Of a stretch of DNA of 64,000 nt, positions 6,903 through 15,070 are shown one piece after another. The position numbers and the translations under genes were made by a program. Every line of letters starts with the position of its first letter. The stretch's first letter is position 1. The notes beneath the pieces were generated by a model. The model saw nothing but the letters and a program-made list of their open reading frames with translations, made no database searches and was not told the DNA's origin. The DNA is from Oscillospiraceae bacterium (lineage in GTDB: Bacteria > Bacillota > Clostridia > Oscillospirales > Acutalibacteraceae). Location: assembly GCA_015065785.1 (NCBI GenBank), contig SVPR01000011.1, positions 1 to 64,000 on the forward strand, given 5' to 3'.

Positions 6903-9011
6903 ATGTTTTCAAAAGAAGAACAACAAGAACAGCTTTATTTTGAAAAAGTCAAAGGCTTTTTAAATAATGAAATAATCCGTCTTAAAGACCTTATTGTAAC
7001 CTACAAGGCACGGGTTAAGGCTCAGGGTGAAAAGTTTAATGAAGACAATCCTAATGGCGGAATGTATGCAGGCGTGGAGCTTACTGAGCTTCATTATGAA
7101 ATGGAGAATCAGATGCAGGAAACACTGAATGCGAGTTATGACATTCAGTTTTACGAAAAGCTTAAAAATGCACCGTATTTTGCAAGAGTTGACTTTACGC
7201 CAAACAGAACAGGCAGAAAGCAAGAAATATATATCGGTCTTAAAACTCTTCAGGAGCACGACACATATAACACCTTGGTTTGTGACTGGCGTGCACCTAT
7301 AGCTTCGCTTTTCTATGATGATTTTAATTCGAGTGATGCTTTTTTTAATGCGCCGTCAGGAGTAATTGAGGGTAAGCTTTCATTAAAAAGGCAATACAAA
7401 TTCAGGAATGGTGAATTAAAGGGCTTTGTTAACAGCGATATTAAAATTGATGATGATATTTTAAGAGATGTGCTTTCCGAAAACAGTCACGAGCATTTAA
7501 GAGTTATTGTTAATTCGATTCAGCGAGAGCAAAATAAAGCAATAAGATATTCTGACAGTAAAAACTTAATAGTTTATGGCCCTGCCGGTAGTGGTAAAAC
7601 CTCTGTCGGCTTCCACAGAATTGCATATCTTCTTTACAGAAACAGAAAAGAGCTTGTTTCTTCTGAAATAGTTATGTTTTCTAATAACGATATTTTTTCA
7701 AGCTATGTTGCGGATATCATTCCGGAGCTTGGCGAAATGCCAATTAACTATTCAAGCTTTTATAATATTTTTAAAGCGGAGCTTCCTGAATATTCTATAT
7801 TGGATTACTATGATTTGGCAAACAGCTTAATAGTAGGAAATGAAGAGCTTAAAAAGAGTGCAGTTTTAAAATATGATGAAAAATTCATTGATTTCTTAAA
7901 GGTACACGCAGAAAATTATCTGCCAACATTTGATGATGTAAAATTATTTGATGGAATTATAATTTCTAAAGATGAGATTTTAGACAGATATGTTTCAGAT
8001 AGTGAAAATGCACCATCTGCAAGGGCAGAAAGGCTTGTAAGCTTTGTGAATGGCGTAATAGATGAATATTTTATTGAGCATAGAGAAAAAATCTATGAAA
8101 CAATTGATTTGGAATCATCTATTGATGAAGACACAAGTAAGCTTTATAAAATGAAGCGCAGAGAGCTAAAGCACAATGTCGGCAGGAGTCTAAGAGCCTC
8201 TGTTTTAGCAGACCCTACAAGGATTTATCTTGATATTTTAGAAAAATATGTGAATATGGTCGGCGGTTTTGAAGATGTTTTAAAAGCTACCAGAGAAAAA
8301 ATAGAAAAGAATATTTTAGATTTCCCTGATGCTTTAGGAATTATCTTTACAAAGTGCGTAATGGGCGAAAGTGCTGTTTTAAATGGTGTAAAGCACATTT
8401 TAATTGACGAAGCACAAGACCTGAGTCTTTTACAGCACAGAATTATTTTAACAATGTTCCCGAAAGCAAAATACACACTTTTGTTAGACACAAACCAGGC
8501 AATTAACCCCGAAATAAATTCTGTGAGTGTAGAAAAATTAGCAGAGCTTTATAGTGCAAATTCACTTTATCTTAACAGAAGCTACCGTTCAACAGAAGAA
8601 ATCAACAAGCTGGCTATTTCGCTTTTACCTCAGGAAAAAGCTTATGATATTTTCTCGAGAAACGGTGACGAGGTGCAATATAAAGCAGGTGAAAATGCTT
8701 TGAAGGAAGAAATTAAAAGCTTAAGTGAAAAAAGCTCATCTGTTGCAATTATTACAAAGACAATAGAAGAGGCACGAGAGCTTCATAAGGCTTTAATTAA
8801 AGATTTTCCTGATATTCGTCTTTGTGATAATAAATCCTGCGTGTTAAGCGAAGCGCCAATAATTATGCCTTTAGTTTTAACAAAGGGTCTTGAATTTGAC
8901 AGCGTAATAGTGTTTAATAAGGGTAAAGGCTTTATGGGTGAACAAAACAAACCATATCTTTATATGGCAGTCACAAGAGCGTTACACAGATTAAGCATTA
9001 TAGAATTATAA
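6903..9011 (+). CDS. HelD-like RNA polymerase-recycling ATPase (UvrD-like helicase fold)
   Basis: A 702-residue superfamily 1 ATPase. It has an N-terminal coiled-coil arm (EEQQEQLYFEKVKGFLNNEI), Walker A GPAGSGKTS near residue 227, Walker B HILIDEAQD near residue 500 and the C-terminal motif VAVTRALHRL. The long N-terminal region before Walker A, with DWRAPIASLFY, fits HelD, which removes stalled RNA polymerase from DNA, better than UvrD or PcrA. Start ATG 6903 has AAAGGAAA upstream. The next gene starts 22 bases after the stop and is probably co-transcribed. Function is inferred from the family. Confidence 0.88.
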   Translation: MFSKEEQQEQLYFEKVKGFLNNEIIRLKDLIVTYKARVKAQGEKFNEDNPNGGMYAGVELTELHYEMENQMQETLNASYDIQFYEKLKNAPYFARVDFTPNRTGRKQEIYIGLKTLQEHDTYNTLVCDWRAPIASLFYDDFNSSDAFFNAPSGVIEGKLSLKRQYKFRNGELKGFVNSDIKIDDDILRDVLSENSHEHLRVIVNSIQREQNKAIRYSDSKNLIVYGPAGSGKTSVGFHRIAYLLYRNRKELVSSEIVMFSNNDIFSSYVADIIPELGEMPINYSSFYNIFKAELPEYSILDYYDLANSLIVGNEELKKSAVLKYDEKFIDFLKVHAENYLPTFDDVKLFDGIIISKDEILDRYVSDSENAPSARAERLVSFVNGVIDEYFIEHREKIYETIDLESSIDEDTSKLYKMKRRELKHNVGRSLRASVLADPTRIYLDILEKYVNMVGGFEDVLKATREKIEKNILDFPDALGIIFTKCVMGESAVLNGVKHILIDEAQDLSLLQHRIILTMFPKAKYTLLLDTNQAINPEINSVSVEKLAELYSANSLYLNRSYRSTEEINKLAISLLPQEKAYDIFSRNGDEVQYKAGENALKEEIKSLSEKSSSVAIITKTIEEARELHKALIKDFPDIRLCDNKSCVLSEAPIIMPLVLTKGLEFDSVIVFNKGKGFMGEQNKPYLYMAVTRALHRLSIIEL

Positions 9012-9033
9012 TATTATAAGACAGGTGAAAAAT

Positions 9034-10398
9034 ATGCTTGAAAAGCTTATAGCATTTATTATGAGTATTTTATCAGTTTTCAGCGGATTTATGTTTAAAA
9101 ATTATGATACCGATTTTGAGATTTCAGCAGGTGGAATAAATACAAATGGTACTGTAACAATCACGGAAAAAACAGAACTCGCAGTAAAAGACTATGGCAA
9201 AAAATTCAACTATTACGGCATAAAATATATTTCAGATGCTTATTTGAAATGTACGCTTCATTATGTTGTAAAGGGTGAAGAGGTAACCGAGGATTTCTTT
9301 TTAGAGCCAGCAAAAAAAACAACAGTATTTTATAGCTTTATTGATAATGCTTTAGATAAGGTGAAAGCTGAAGATTTTACTGAATTAACAGTTGAGCCAC
9401 TAAATAGTGAAAAAGCGAATTTTGAAATTTTAGCTTCAAATGTATTTTTACGGGAAGTACCCAAGCAAGAGATTTTTATTGAAACTGAAAAATTCAAGCT
9501 CGGTGTAGATTTACTCTGGGGCGGTGCGCTTTCTTATCTTGAAGATTTAGACTCAGATGTTGAGGCTGTTAAGGTTAACGGAAAAATTAAAGTCGATTCA
9601 AATGCTTCAGACCGTTATGATACAAGTGCTGTAAACAAAAATGTTAACTTAATTAACCGTAACGACACAGGACGACTTGTTCAGCAGTCTTATTACGGTA
9701 CTGTGGGAGCACCTTATGAGCCGGGCAATTATATGGGTAACACCTGGAACTACAACCCTGTTCAGGGTGGTAACCAATATAATGAAAACAGTAAAATTGT
9801 TGACATTAAATGTACTGATACTGAAATTTATGTAAAATGCAGACCGCTCGACTGGGCAAAATCAAAAGAATATATTACACCATCTTATATGGAAGCATGG
9901 TACAGAATTGAAAATAATAATGTTCATGTGAAGTGCAGATTTACAGATTTTTCCGGCTACCCTGCAACACCAAGAACACAGGAATTACCTGCATTCTATT
10001 GCATTGAGCCGCTTAACACATTTGTTTATTACGATGGTGTAGAGCCTTTCTCAAAGGAGAATAAACTTATAACTAATAATAAATTAGGTTTCTGGCCGGA
10101 TGAGGGTTACCCGAATTTCACTTCAGTTGAGCAGTGGTCAGCATATCGTGGAGAATTTTCTGATAGCTTCGGTATTGGTCTTTATATGCCGACTCACGAC
10201 ACATTCTTAACAGGTGTATTCGCTCGTGGTGAAACAACTGAAAAAGACCCGTCAAAAGCAGGACCTACTTCTTATATTGCGGTAGTTAAGGATTATGTTT
10301 TTGAAAGCTTTAAACCGAAAGAATATGATTATTATATTTCAACAGGCACAACTGATGAAATAAGAAATAATTTTAAAGAAATAAGTGACTTGGTATGA
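9034..10398 (+). CDS. Secreted beta-sandwich protein of unknown function
   Basis: The ATG at 9034 is preferred because AGGTGA lies just upstream and includes the alternative GTG at 9025. Residues 1-21 resemble a signal peptide or anchor (LIAFIMSILSVFSGFMF). The mature part is rich in beta strands and aromatic residues and includes GGALSYLEDLD and NRNDTGRLVQQSYYG. Such motifs recall carbohydrate-active proteins of the galactose mutarotase-like or lyase type, and the neighbouring esterase would fit a glycan role. I cannot name the family. It overlaps the following GNAT gene by four bases. Confidence 0.65.
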   Translation: MLEKLIAFIMSILSVFSGFMFKNYDTDFEISAGGINTNGTVTITEKTELAVKDYGKKFNYYGIKYISDAYLKCTLHYVVKGEEVTEDFFLEPAKKTTVFYSFIDNALDKVKAEDFTELTVEPLNSEKANFEILASNVFLREVPKQEIFIETEKFKLGVDLLWGGALSYLEDLDSDVEAVKVNGKIKVDSNASDRYDTSAVNKNVNLINRNDTGRLVQQSYYGTVGAPYEPGNYMGNTWNYNPVQGGNQYNENSKIVDIKCTDTEIYVKCRPLDWAKSKEYITPSYMEAWYRIENNNVHVKCRFTDFSGYPATPRTQELPAFYCIEPLNTFVYYDGVEPFSKENKLITNNKLGFWPDEGYPNFTSVEQWSAYRGEFSDSFGIGLYMPTHDTFLTGVFARGETTEKDPSKAGPTSYIAVVKDYVFESFKPKEYDYYISTGTTDEIRNNFKEISDLV

Positions 10399-10925
10399 TA
10401 GACTTAAAACCGGTAACCGACGAAAGCTTTTCTTCTGTTTATAAAAAGCTTATTGATGCTTTCCCTTATGAAGAAAGACGCGATGAAGCTGACGAGAAAA
10501 AGTGCTTTTTAAAATCACAATTTAATTTTTGTGAGATTACTGATAACGGCGAGAGTGTCGGTCTGATTGCGTTCTGGGTTTTTAAGGAATTTCTGTTTGT
10601 TGAGCATATTGCAATAAATAAAGAAATCCGTGGAAAAGGCTACGGCTCAAAGACATTTGAATTGTTGAAATCGCAATATGAATTACCGATTATTTTAGAA
10701 GCAGAATCACCTGAAACCGAAATGCAAAAGAAAAGAATCAAGTTTTATGAAAATTTAGGTTTCAAAGTAAATTCTTACAGTTACACACAACCGTCATATC
10801 ATAATGGCGAAAGCGTACCGCTTTTAATTCTTAGTTTCCCGGAACTTCTTAGTGAAAGTGAGTTTGAGGAGTTTTTCAAAACAACAAGAAGATTTGTTTA
10901 TGAAGTGCTGAATGCTGAGTGCTGA
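10395..10925 (+). CDS. GNAT-family N-acetyltransferase
   Basis: A 176-residue protein with the GNAT acetyl-CoA motif A near residue 78 (IRGKGYGSKTFELL) and the C-terminal FYENLGFKV strand-helix. It would transfer an acetyl group to a small molecule or protein; the substrate is not evident. Its ATG overlaps the stop of the upstream gene. The last codons (VLNAEC, stop) are encoded by a 7-base repeat array (GTGCTGA units), so the original C terminus may have been replaced by repeat sequence. Confidence 0.82.
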   Translation: MIDLKPVTDESFSSVYKKLIDAFPYEERRDEADEKKCFLKSQFNFCEITDNGESVGLIAFWVFKEFLFVEHIAINKEIRGKGYGSKTFELLKSQYELPIILEAESPETEMQKKRIKFYENLGFKVNSYSYTQPSYHNGESVPLLILSFPELLSESEFEEFFKTTRRFVYEVLNAEC

Positions 10926-11075
10926 GTGCTGAATTTCGGAACTGCGTTGGCAATTATAATTCGGAATGCGTAATGCGTAATTCGGAATTGAAGGGTCTGC
11001 GACGCAATTATAATTAAATAACAAAAGATAAGTTCTATCATTTAAAGTTTATGTTAACTAAAAATGATAGAACTT
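10905..11075. repeat. Family-1 repeat, two nested left arms plus core
   Basis: First array GTGCTGA/ATGCTGA (10905-10932), TTTCGG, hairpin AAC-TGC-GTT (10940-10948), GGCAATTATAAT. A second, unrelated array AATGCGT/AATTCGG (10960-10988) is followed by GTC-TGC-GAC (10995-11003) and CAATTATAAT. The core pairs AAGTTCTATCATTTAAAGTT (11030-11049) with AACTAAAAATGATAGAACTT (11056-11075). The right arm is replaced by a family-2 element. Confidence 0.85.
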
Positions 11076-11083
11076 GTTGATTT

Positions 11084-11362
11084 TAGCAAAGCTATACCTT
11101 CTTTGAAAAGAAGGGGGACCATTCGTAACACAAATTATATTCCATAATATTTTTTAAAGCGTGTAGCAAAGTTATTTTCAAAATTCAAGTTAAAACGGAA
11201 TGGTGGAAAATTGATATAAAAATACGCTTTAGCGTACGGACACGAGGTTAATATTATCAATACCCCCAACCTCATTGCCTTGCACTACCGTGCATTTTAA
11301 TATCAATTCTCCACCACGCTTACGCGCGGTCCCCCTCTTTTTCAAACGAGGTCGAGCTTCGC
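11084..11362. repeat. Family-2 palindromic repeat (two inverted halves)
   Basis: Left half: CCTTCTTtgaAAAGAAGG, GGGACC, long-range stem ACCATTC/GGAATGGT, GAAAATTGATATAAAAAT, hairpin ACGC-TTTA-GCGT. The right half is the inverse: TGCACTACCGTGCA, TTTTAATATCAATTCTCC, stem ACCACGCTTACGCGCGGT, CCCCTC, TTTTTCAAACGAGG. Corresponding stems differ in sequence but remain paired. Together with the flanking family-1 cores, this fills the 511-base gap between the GNAT and XRE genes. Confidence 0.8.
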
Positions 11363-11374
11363 AATCATTAAAAT

Positions 11375-11422
11375 TATCCTATCATTTAGAGTTGAGTTAA
11401 TGTCAACTAAAAATGATAGGAT
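11375..11422. repeat. Family-1 core palindrome
   Basis: ATCCTATCATTTAGAGTTGA (11375-11394) pairs with TCAACTAAAAATGATAGGAT (11403-11422). No arrays adjoin it. It lies 15 bases past the stop of the minus-strand XRE gene and may terminate it. Confidence 0.8.
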
Positions 11423-11436
11423 TTGTTTTGAAGTGT

Positions 11437-11637
11437 TCATTCATCTATAAATATCATTATATCCTGAACCTTACAGTGTAAAATTTTACACAAATCATCA
11501 ATTGTAACTGTGCTTAAAGGTTTGTTGTGTTTTAATCTATCTAAAAGACTACGACTTATGTTGTAGTCTTTTATTAATTTATAAGTTGTCATATTATTCT
11601 TTTTTAGTGTTTCATAAAAAGGCTCAAATGAAATCAT
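11437..11637 (-). CDS. Small XRE/Cro-type DNA-binding protein
   Basis: A 66-residue protein that is almost only a helix-turn-helix: TTYKLIKDYNISRSLLDRLK followed by TVTIDDLCKILHCKVQDIM, typical of the stand-alone Cro/YozG-like group. AGGGGTGA precedes the ATG at 11637. It would bind DNA as a dimer; targets are unknown. It is divergently arranged with the small Cys-containing protein at 11770, sharing a 132-base upstream region. Confidence 0.85.
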   Translation of the reverse strand: MISFEPFYETLKKNNMTTYKLIKDYNISRSLLDRLKHNKPLSTVTIDDLCKILHCKVQDIMIFIDE

Positions 11638-11769
11638 AAAATCACCCCTAACAATATGTTAGAGTGTTGTCTTTCTATTGACAATTGTCGATATAACGAG
11701 TATAATTTTCTTGATGTTTGATTTGGATTAGTTTTCCTTAAAAATTTTAAAATATGTATAGGTGATATT

Positions 11770-11961
11770 ATGTTTTGTGCAAATAAATTTTGTGTTTTTA
11801 ATAGAATTGGGCATTGCAGTAAATTGCAGATTGAACTTGATGCTACCGGGCATTGCAAGAGTTACATTTATGTTAATATAAGTAATGAGGAACTTGAAAA
11901 ATTAAAAGTTGCTCCGGATGACGAAGCGATAAAACGAATAATTGAAGAGGGGAGATTTTAG
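11770..11961 (+). CDS. Small Cys-containing protein
   Basis: A 63-residue protein with AGGTGA 6 bases before its ATG. The first half holds Cys at positions 3, 8, 16 and 29 (FCANKFCVF, GHCSK, GHCKSY), a spacing that could bind a metal ion. The rest is a short charged helix. Such small proteins are common in clostridia without known function. The next gene follows 21 bases later. Confidence 0.65.
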   Translation: MFCANKFCVFNRIGHCSKLQIELDATGHCKSYIYVNISNEELEKLKVAPDDEAIKRIIEEGRF

Positions 11962-11982
11962 TAATTGATTTCGGAGAGTGAA

Positions 11983-12228
11983 ATGAATATTTTTGAGATA
12001 TATTACACTGCGGTTGCAAATAAATATGACACAGATTTTGATGGAGCAAAAGGAATTATTGCAAAGTTTATAAAAAACCTGAAAAAAGAAATAGATGAGT
12101 CAGATGACGAAGAAGTAAAAATTTTGTGGAATGAAGAATTCAGGGGTGAAGAATATCCCGATGTAGAAGATTTTCTTGCCGTGATTTTTCTGTTTGGTGA
12201 CAACCCATTTATACCGAAAAAGAAATAA
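11983..12228 (+). CDS. Small acidic hypothetical protein
   Basis: An 81-residue protein. The ATG at 11983 has GGAG 7 bases upstream; the in-frame TTG at 11965 has nothing. Strongly acidic in the middle (DESDDEEVK) with a basic end (FIPKKK). No recognisable domain. Probably co-transcribed with the Cys-containing gene upstream. A family-1 core directly follows the stop. Confidence 0.6.
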   Translation: MNIFEIYYTAVANKYDTDFDGAKGIIAKFIKNLKKEIDESDDEEVKILWNEEFRGEEYPDVEDFLAVIFLFGDNPFIPKKK

Positions 12229-12237
12229 GCAGAAAAT

Positions 12238-12312
12238 ATCCTGTCACTTAAGTTTTTGAAAAACATTAAATGACAGGATTTCTGTTTCCTGTTTCCTGTT
12301 TCCTGCTTTCTG
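12238..12312. repeat. Family-1 repeat, variant core plus right array
   Basis: ATCCTGTCACTTAAGTTTTT pairs with AAACATTAAATGACAGGAT. Compared with the usual ATCCTATCA/TGATAGGAT, the A-T pair has become G-C on both arms, a compensatory change. Array TTCCTGT with period 7 follows (12284-12312). Confidence 0.8.
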
Positions 12313-12318
12313 AAACAT

Positions 12319-12594
12319 TCAATTATCCTGCAAATCAGCCGCAGGAATATCATTTTCTAAATTATCTCTTGCAAGGTCTGTGTCAATTGCCCCATAAGCT
12401 TCTGAAATCGGTTTTTCTTCTTTAAATGGTTTTGTGTGAAAAACTTTTTGGTTTGCGCCGGTCGTACCTGCAATAATCGGGTTTGCTTGTGTCTTGCCAC
12501 TTTTTGCCTTGCCTTGAATTTCAGGCACAGGTGGTACATCGTTTCGTTTTTCTGTATGAGTTCTCTCAGGTCTTTTCATTCCTCTTTTAGCCAT
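12319..12594 (-). CDS. Small Pro/Lys-rich hypothetical protein
   Basis: A 91-residue protein starting at the ATG at 12594 (MAKRGMKR), preceded by GGAGTGA; the in-frame GTG at 12603 lies inside that site. It is basic, proline-rich and apparently disordered (NDVPPVPEIQGKAK), with an acidic end. No membrane segment. Function unknown. The gene ends next to a family-1 repeat. Confidence 0.65.
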   Translation of the reverse strand: MAKRGMKRPERTHTEKRNDVPPVPEIQGKAKSGKTQANPIIAGTTGANQKVFHTKPFKEEKPISEAYGAIDTDLARDNLENDIPAADLQDN

Positions 12595-12663
12595 AATATT
12601 CACTCCAATGAATAAATTTACTTATATTATAACCGGTGAGATGTGGAATATGAGTTGCAAAAT

Positions 12664-12925
12664 TAATTGAAAATTGAAAGTTGAAAATTGAAAATTTCGG
12701 GGCTACGCCGTAATTATAATAATTGGTTATAACAATTAATTGGTTTGTTCATTTATGCTAATGACAAATAGTAAGAATTAAATATTAAGATAAAAAATTC
12801 TATCATTTTTAGTTTAGAGCAAACTTTAAATGATAGAATTTCTCATTTTTATTGATAATTAAATTATAATCAAACGCGAAGCGTTTCCGAAATTTTCAAT
12901 TTTCAACTTTCAATTTTCAATTAAA
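12664..12925. repeat. Family-1 palindromic repeat (complete)
   Basis: Left array ATTGAAA (12664-12692), TTTCGG, hairpin GGC-TAC-GCC (12701-12709), GTAATTATAAT. The core pairs AATTCTATCATTTTTAGTTT with AAACTTTAAATGATAGAATT (about 12796-12840). On the right, ATTATAATC, hairpin AAACGC-GAA-GCGTTT (12872-12886), CCGAAA and array TTTTCAA (12889-12923). It fills the 348-base gap before the LysRS stop codon. Confidence 0.88.
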
Positions 12926-12942
12926 ATACATTCCGAAGCTTA

Positions 12943-14967
12943 TCACTTGATTTGAGTACCCGCCGGCACGCAATCCGGTAAAAATACTACCTGACAACCG
13001 CAAGCGCCGTTTGTTGCCGCTAAGAGCATACCCTGACTTTCAACACCTGCAATTCTTGCTGGCTCAAGGTTTGCAACAACAATAATTTTCTTGCCGACTA
13101 ATTGTTCACAGGTGTATTCGCTCTTGATAGATGAAACAATAACTCTGTTTTCGCCACTGCCATCATCAAGTGTGAGCTTTAAGCAGCTGTGAGATTTTCT
13201 TATTTCCTGTGCTTTAACTATTTCGCAAACACGAAGGTCTAATTTGCAGAAATCGTCAATAGAAATGCTATCCTCAGAGAATGGAACAAATGCATCCGGC
13301 TCGCCGTAAATGTGCTTATCTTCATTCTCTACAACCTCTTCTACAACAGGAGCTTTTGCTTCTTCCTCTGTTTTTGGGTAAGAGAAGTCAAGAAGACCAA
13401 CATATTTTTGTGGGTCAATAGCGAAAAGGAATAAGTAAAGTCTTGGACCTTTTTCTTTGTCAATAAGAAGCTTGTAAACATTTTTGAAGAATGTACCCTG
13501 AATTGCTTTAAGAGCTTTTTCGTCAAGGTCAGTGCCGTGAACTTCCTTAGGAATAGCGTAGAGCTTTTTGTTAAGCTCATCAAGGTCGTAACCGCCCTCT
13601 TTAATGAAGTTAAATAAAAGCTCAACTTCTTTTTTAGCATTGTCGTCAAGTGTTTCGTAAACTTCCCAGTTTCTTAATGTTCTGAGTCTGTTAACGCTTT
13701 CAGGTGCACAGTGCTCAAGCCAATATTTAGCTCTTTCGAGTCTGTCAGCGAATTGTTCATATTTGTAAGGTGTGTCAATCTTCTCAAATACTGTTTCAAG
13801 CATAGGAATATTGAAGTCAACAACTGAGCCTAACTGAACGAGGTGACCCATTGGAACAGTTTCTAATACTCTGTCGCCAACGGTTGTGTTGTACATAATT
13901 GCTTTTTCATTATCATTAGCAGTACCGTTTTTAACATTGTTGTACATCTTGTCAAATTCAAAGTACTGACGAAGAATACCATCATCAAAGCAGAAATCGA
14001 ACGCTTTAAGAGGCTCTGTTTTTGAGTAAAGCCAGAGAATAACCTCAGGTTGATAAATTTTTAAAAGTGTATCAGGTGTTAAGTTAAGACCTGAAGAGCC
14101 TGACATTTTACCTGTTGTACCTTTAATACCAATGAATTCATAGCCCTGGAAAATAGGTGGCTCGTAACCGAAGATTTTCTTTGCAATATCTTTACTTGTG
14201 TCGTAGCTACCGTGAGGACTTGCGTGGTCCTTTCCGCCCGGCTCAAAGTCAACACCTTCATACATCCAGCGCATAGGCCAGTCAATTTTCCAAGCCAATT
14301 TGCAGTTGAAATCCTTTGTGAAGTCAAATGTGCCTTTGTGACCGCAAGCACAGGAATATTCTGCAACTGTACAGTCATCTGAAAGTGAATGTACCTTAGT
14401 TGTGTCCTTACCGCATTCAGGGCAGTATATGTTAATTGGGTAATAAGCTTCTCTTTCACCCGGCTGTGCCTCTTGTGTACGGTGGCTGTCTAAAATATCA
14501 AAAATCTCGCCACGGTGTTTTAAAGCGTGAAGAATATGCTCTGTATATTTACCGCTTCTGTACATCTCTGCCTGATGTCTGTAATCCATATCAATACCGA
14601 ATTTAACAATAGATGTTTCAAATTCGTTTTCGAAATATTCTGCATAAGTTTTAAATTCAGGTGCATCAGTGAATGGATTTTTAACATCAACATAAGGACA
14701 GCCGATGTATTTTTCCATATCGCTGTCAACAGCCGCAACATTTACAGGAACTTTTCTGAGACGGTCAAACTCATCCCATGAGAAAAGTAATCTTGCTTTT
14801 TTTCCTTTTTTTCTTAACGCTCTTACTACAAAATAGCTTGTAGCAATATCACGGAAGTTACCAATATGAATTGAGCCTGATGGGCTGATACCGGCAGCAC
14901 AAACATATTCTTCTTTATTAGGATTTCGTCTTATAATTCTTTCAGCAATTTCTTCTGACCAATGCAT
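12943..14967 (-). CDS. lysK: Class I lysyl-tRNA synthetase with C-terminal tRNA-binding domain
   Basis: A 674-residue cytosolic enzyme that charges tRNA-Lys. It is the class I type: the HIGH motif appears as SGSIHIGN near residue 32 and KMSKS as KMSGSSG near residue 287. Two Cys pairs (CPECGK, CACGHKG) around residues 180-206 suggest a zinc site. The final 105 residues form an EMAP/Trbp111-type tRNA-binding domain (LDLRVCEIVKAQEI, VANLEPARIAGVESQGMLLA). Known class I LysRS proteins are about 500-530 residues, so this tail is an addition more typical of bacterial MetRS. Most bacteria use the unrelated class II LysS. MetRS is rejected because the Rossmann core matches LysK. Confidence 0.9.
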   Translation of the reverse strand: MHWSEEIAERIIRRNPNKEEYVCAAGISPSGSIHIGNFRDIATSYFVVRALRKKGKKARLLFSWDEFDRLRKVPVNVAAVDSDMEKYIGCPYVDVKNPFTDAPEFKTYAEYFENEFETSIVKFGIDMDYRHQAEMYRSGKYTEHILHALKHRGEIFDILDSHRTQEAQPGEREAYYPINIYCPECGKDTTKVHSLSDDCTVAEYSCACGHKGTFDFTKDFNCKLAWKIDWPMRWMYEGVDFEPGGKDHASPHGSYDTSKDIAKKIFGYEPPIFQGYEFIGIKGTTGKMSGSSGLNLTPDTLLKIYQPEVILWLYSKTEPLKAFDFCFDDGILRQYFEFDKMYNNVKNGTANDNEKAIMYNTTVGDRVLETVPMGHLVQLGSVVDFNIPMLETVFEKIDTPYKYEQFADRLERAKYWLEHCAPESVNRLRTLRNWEVYETLDDNAKKEVELLFNFIKEGGYDLDELNKKLYAIPKEVHGTDLDEKALKAIQGTFFKNVYKLLIDKEKGPRLYLFLFAIDPQKYVGLLDFSYPKTEEEAKAPVVEEVVENEDKHIYGEPDAFVPFSEDSISIDDFCKLDLRVCEIVKAQEIRKSHSCLKLTLDDGSGENRVIVSSIKSEYTCEQLVGKKIIVVANLEPARIAGVESQGMLLAATNGACGCQVVFLPDCVPAGTQIK

Positions 14968-15070
14968 TTTATCACTCTTTTTCTATGAATATTTTGTTTT
15001 TATACAATCAACATAGTATTTTACAATAAATGTAAGATTATGTCAATCAAAAAAGCCCTTAAATCTACAA

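Noticed and set aside
9025-9036. GTG at 9025 as gene start
   Set aside because: The GTG is part of the AGGTGA binding site that serves the ATG at 9034. The same reasoning moved the starts at 1641, 18965 and 12603.
12943-14967. Methionyl-tRNA synthetase because of the C-terminal tRNA-binding domain
   Set aside because: The catalytic core has the class I LysRS pattern (SGSIHIGN, KMSGSSG and surrounding sequence) rather than that of MetRS.
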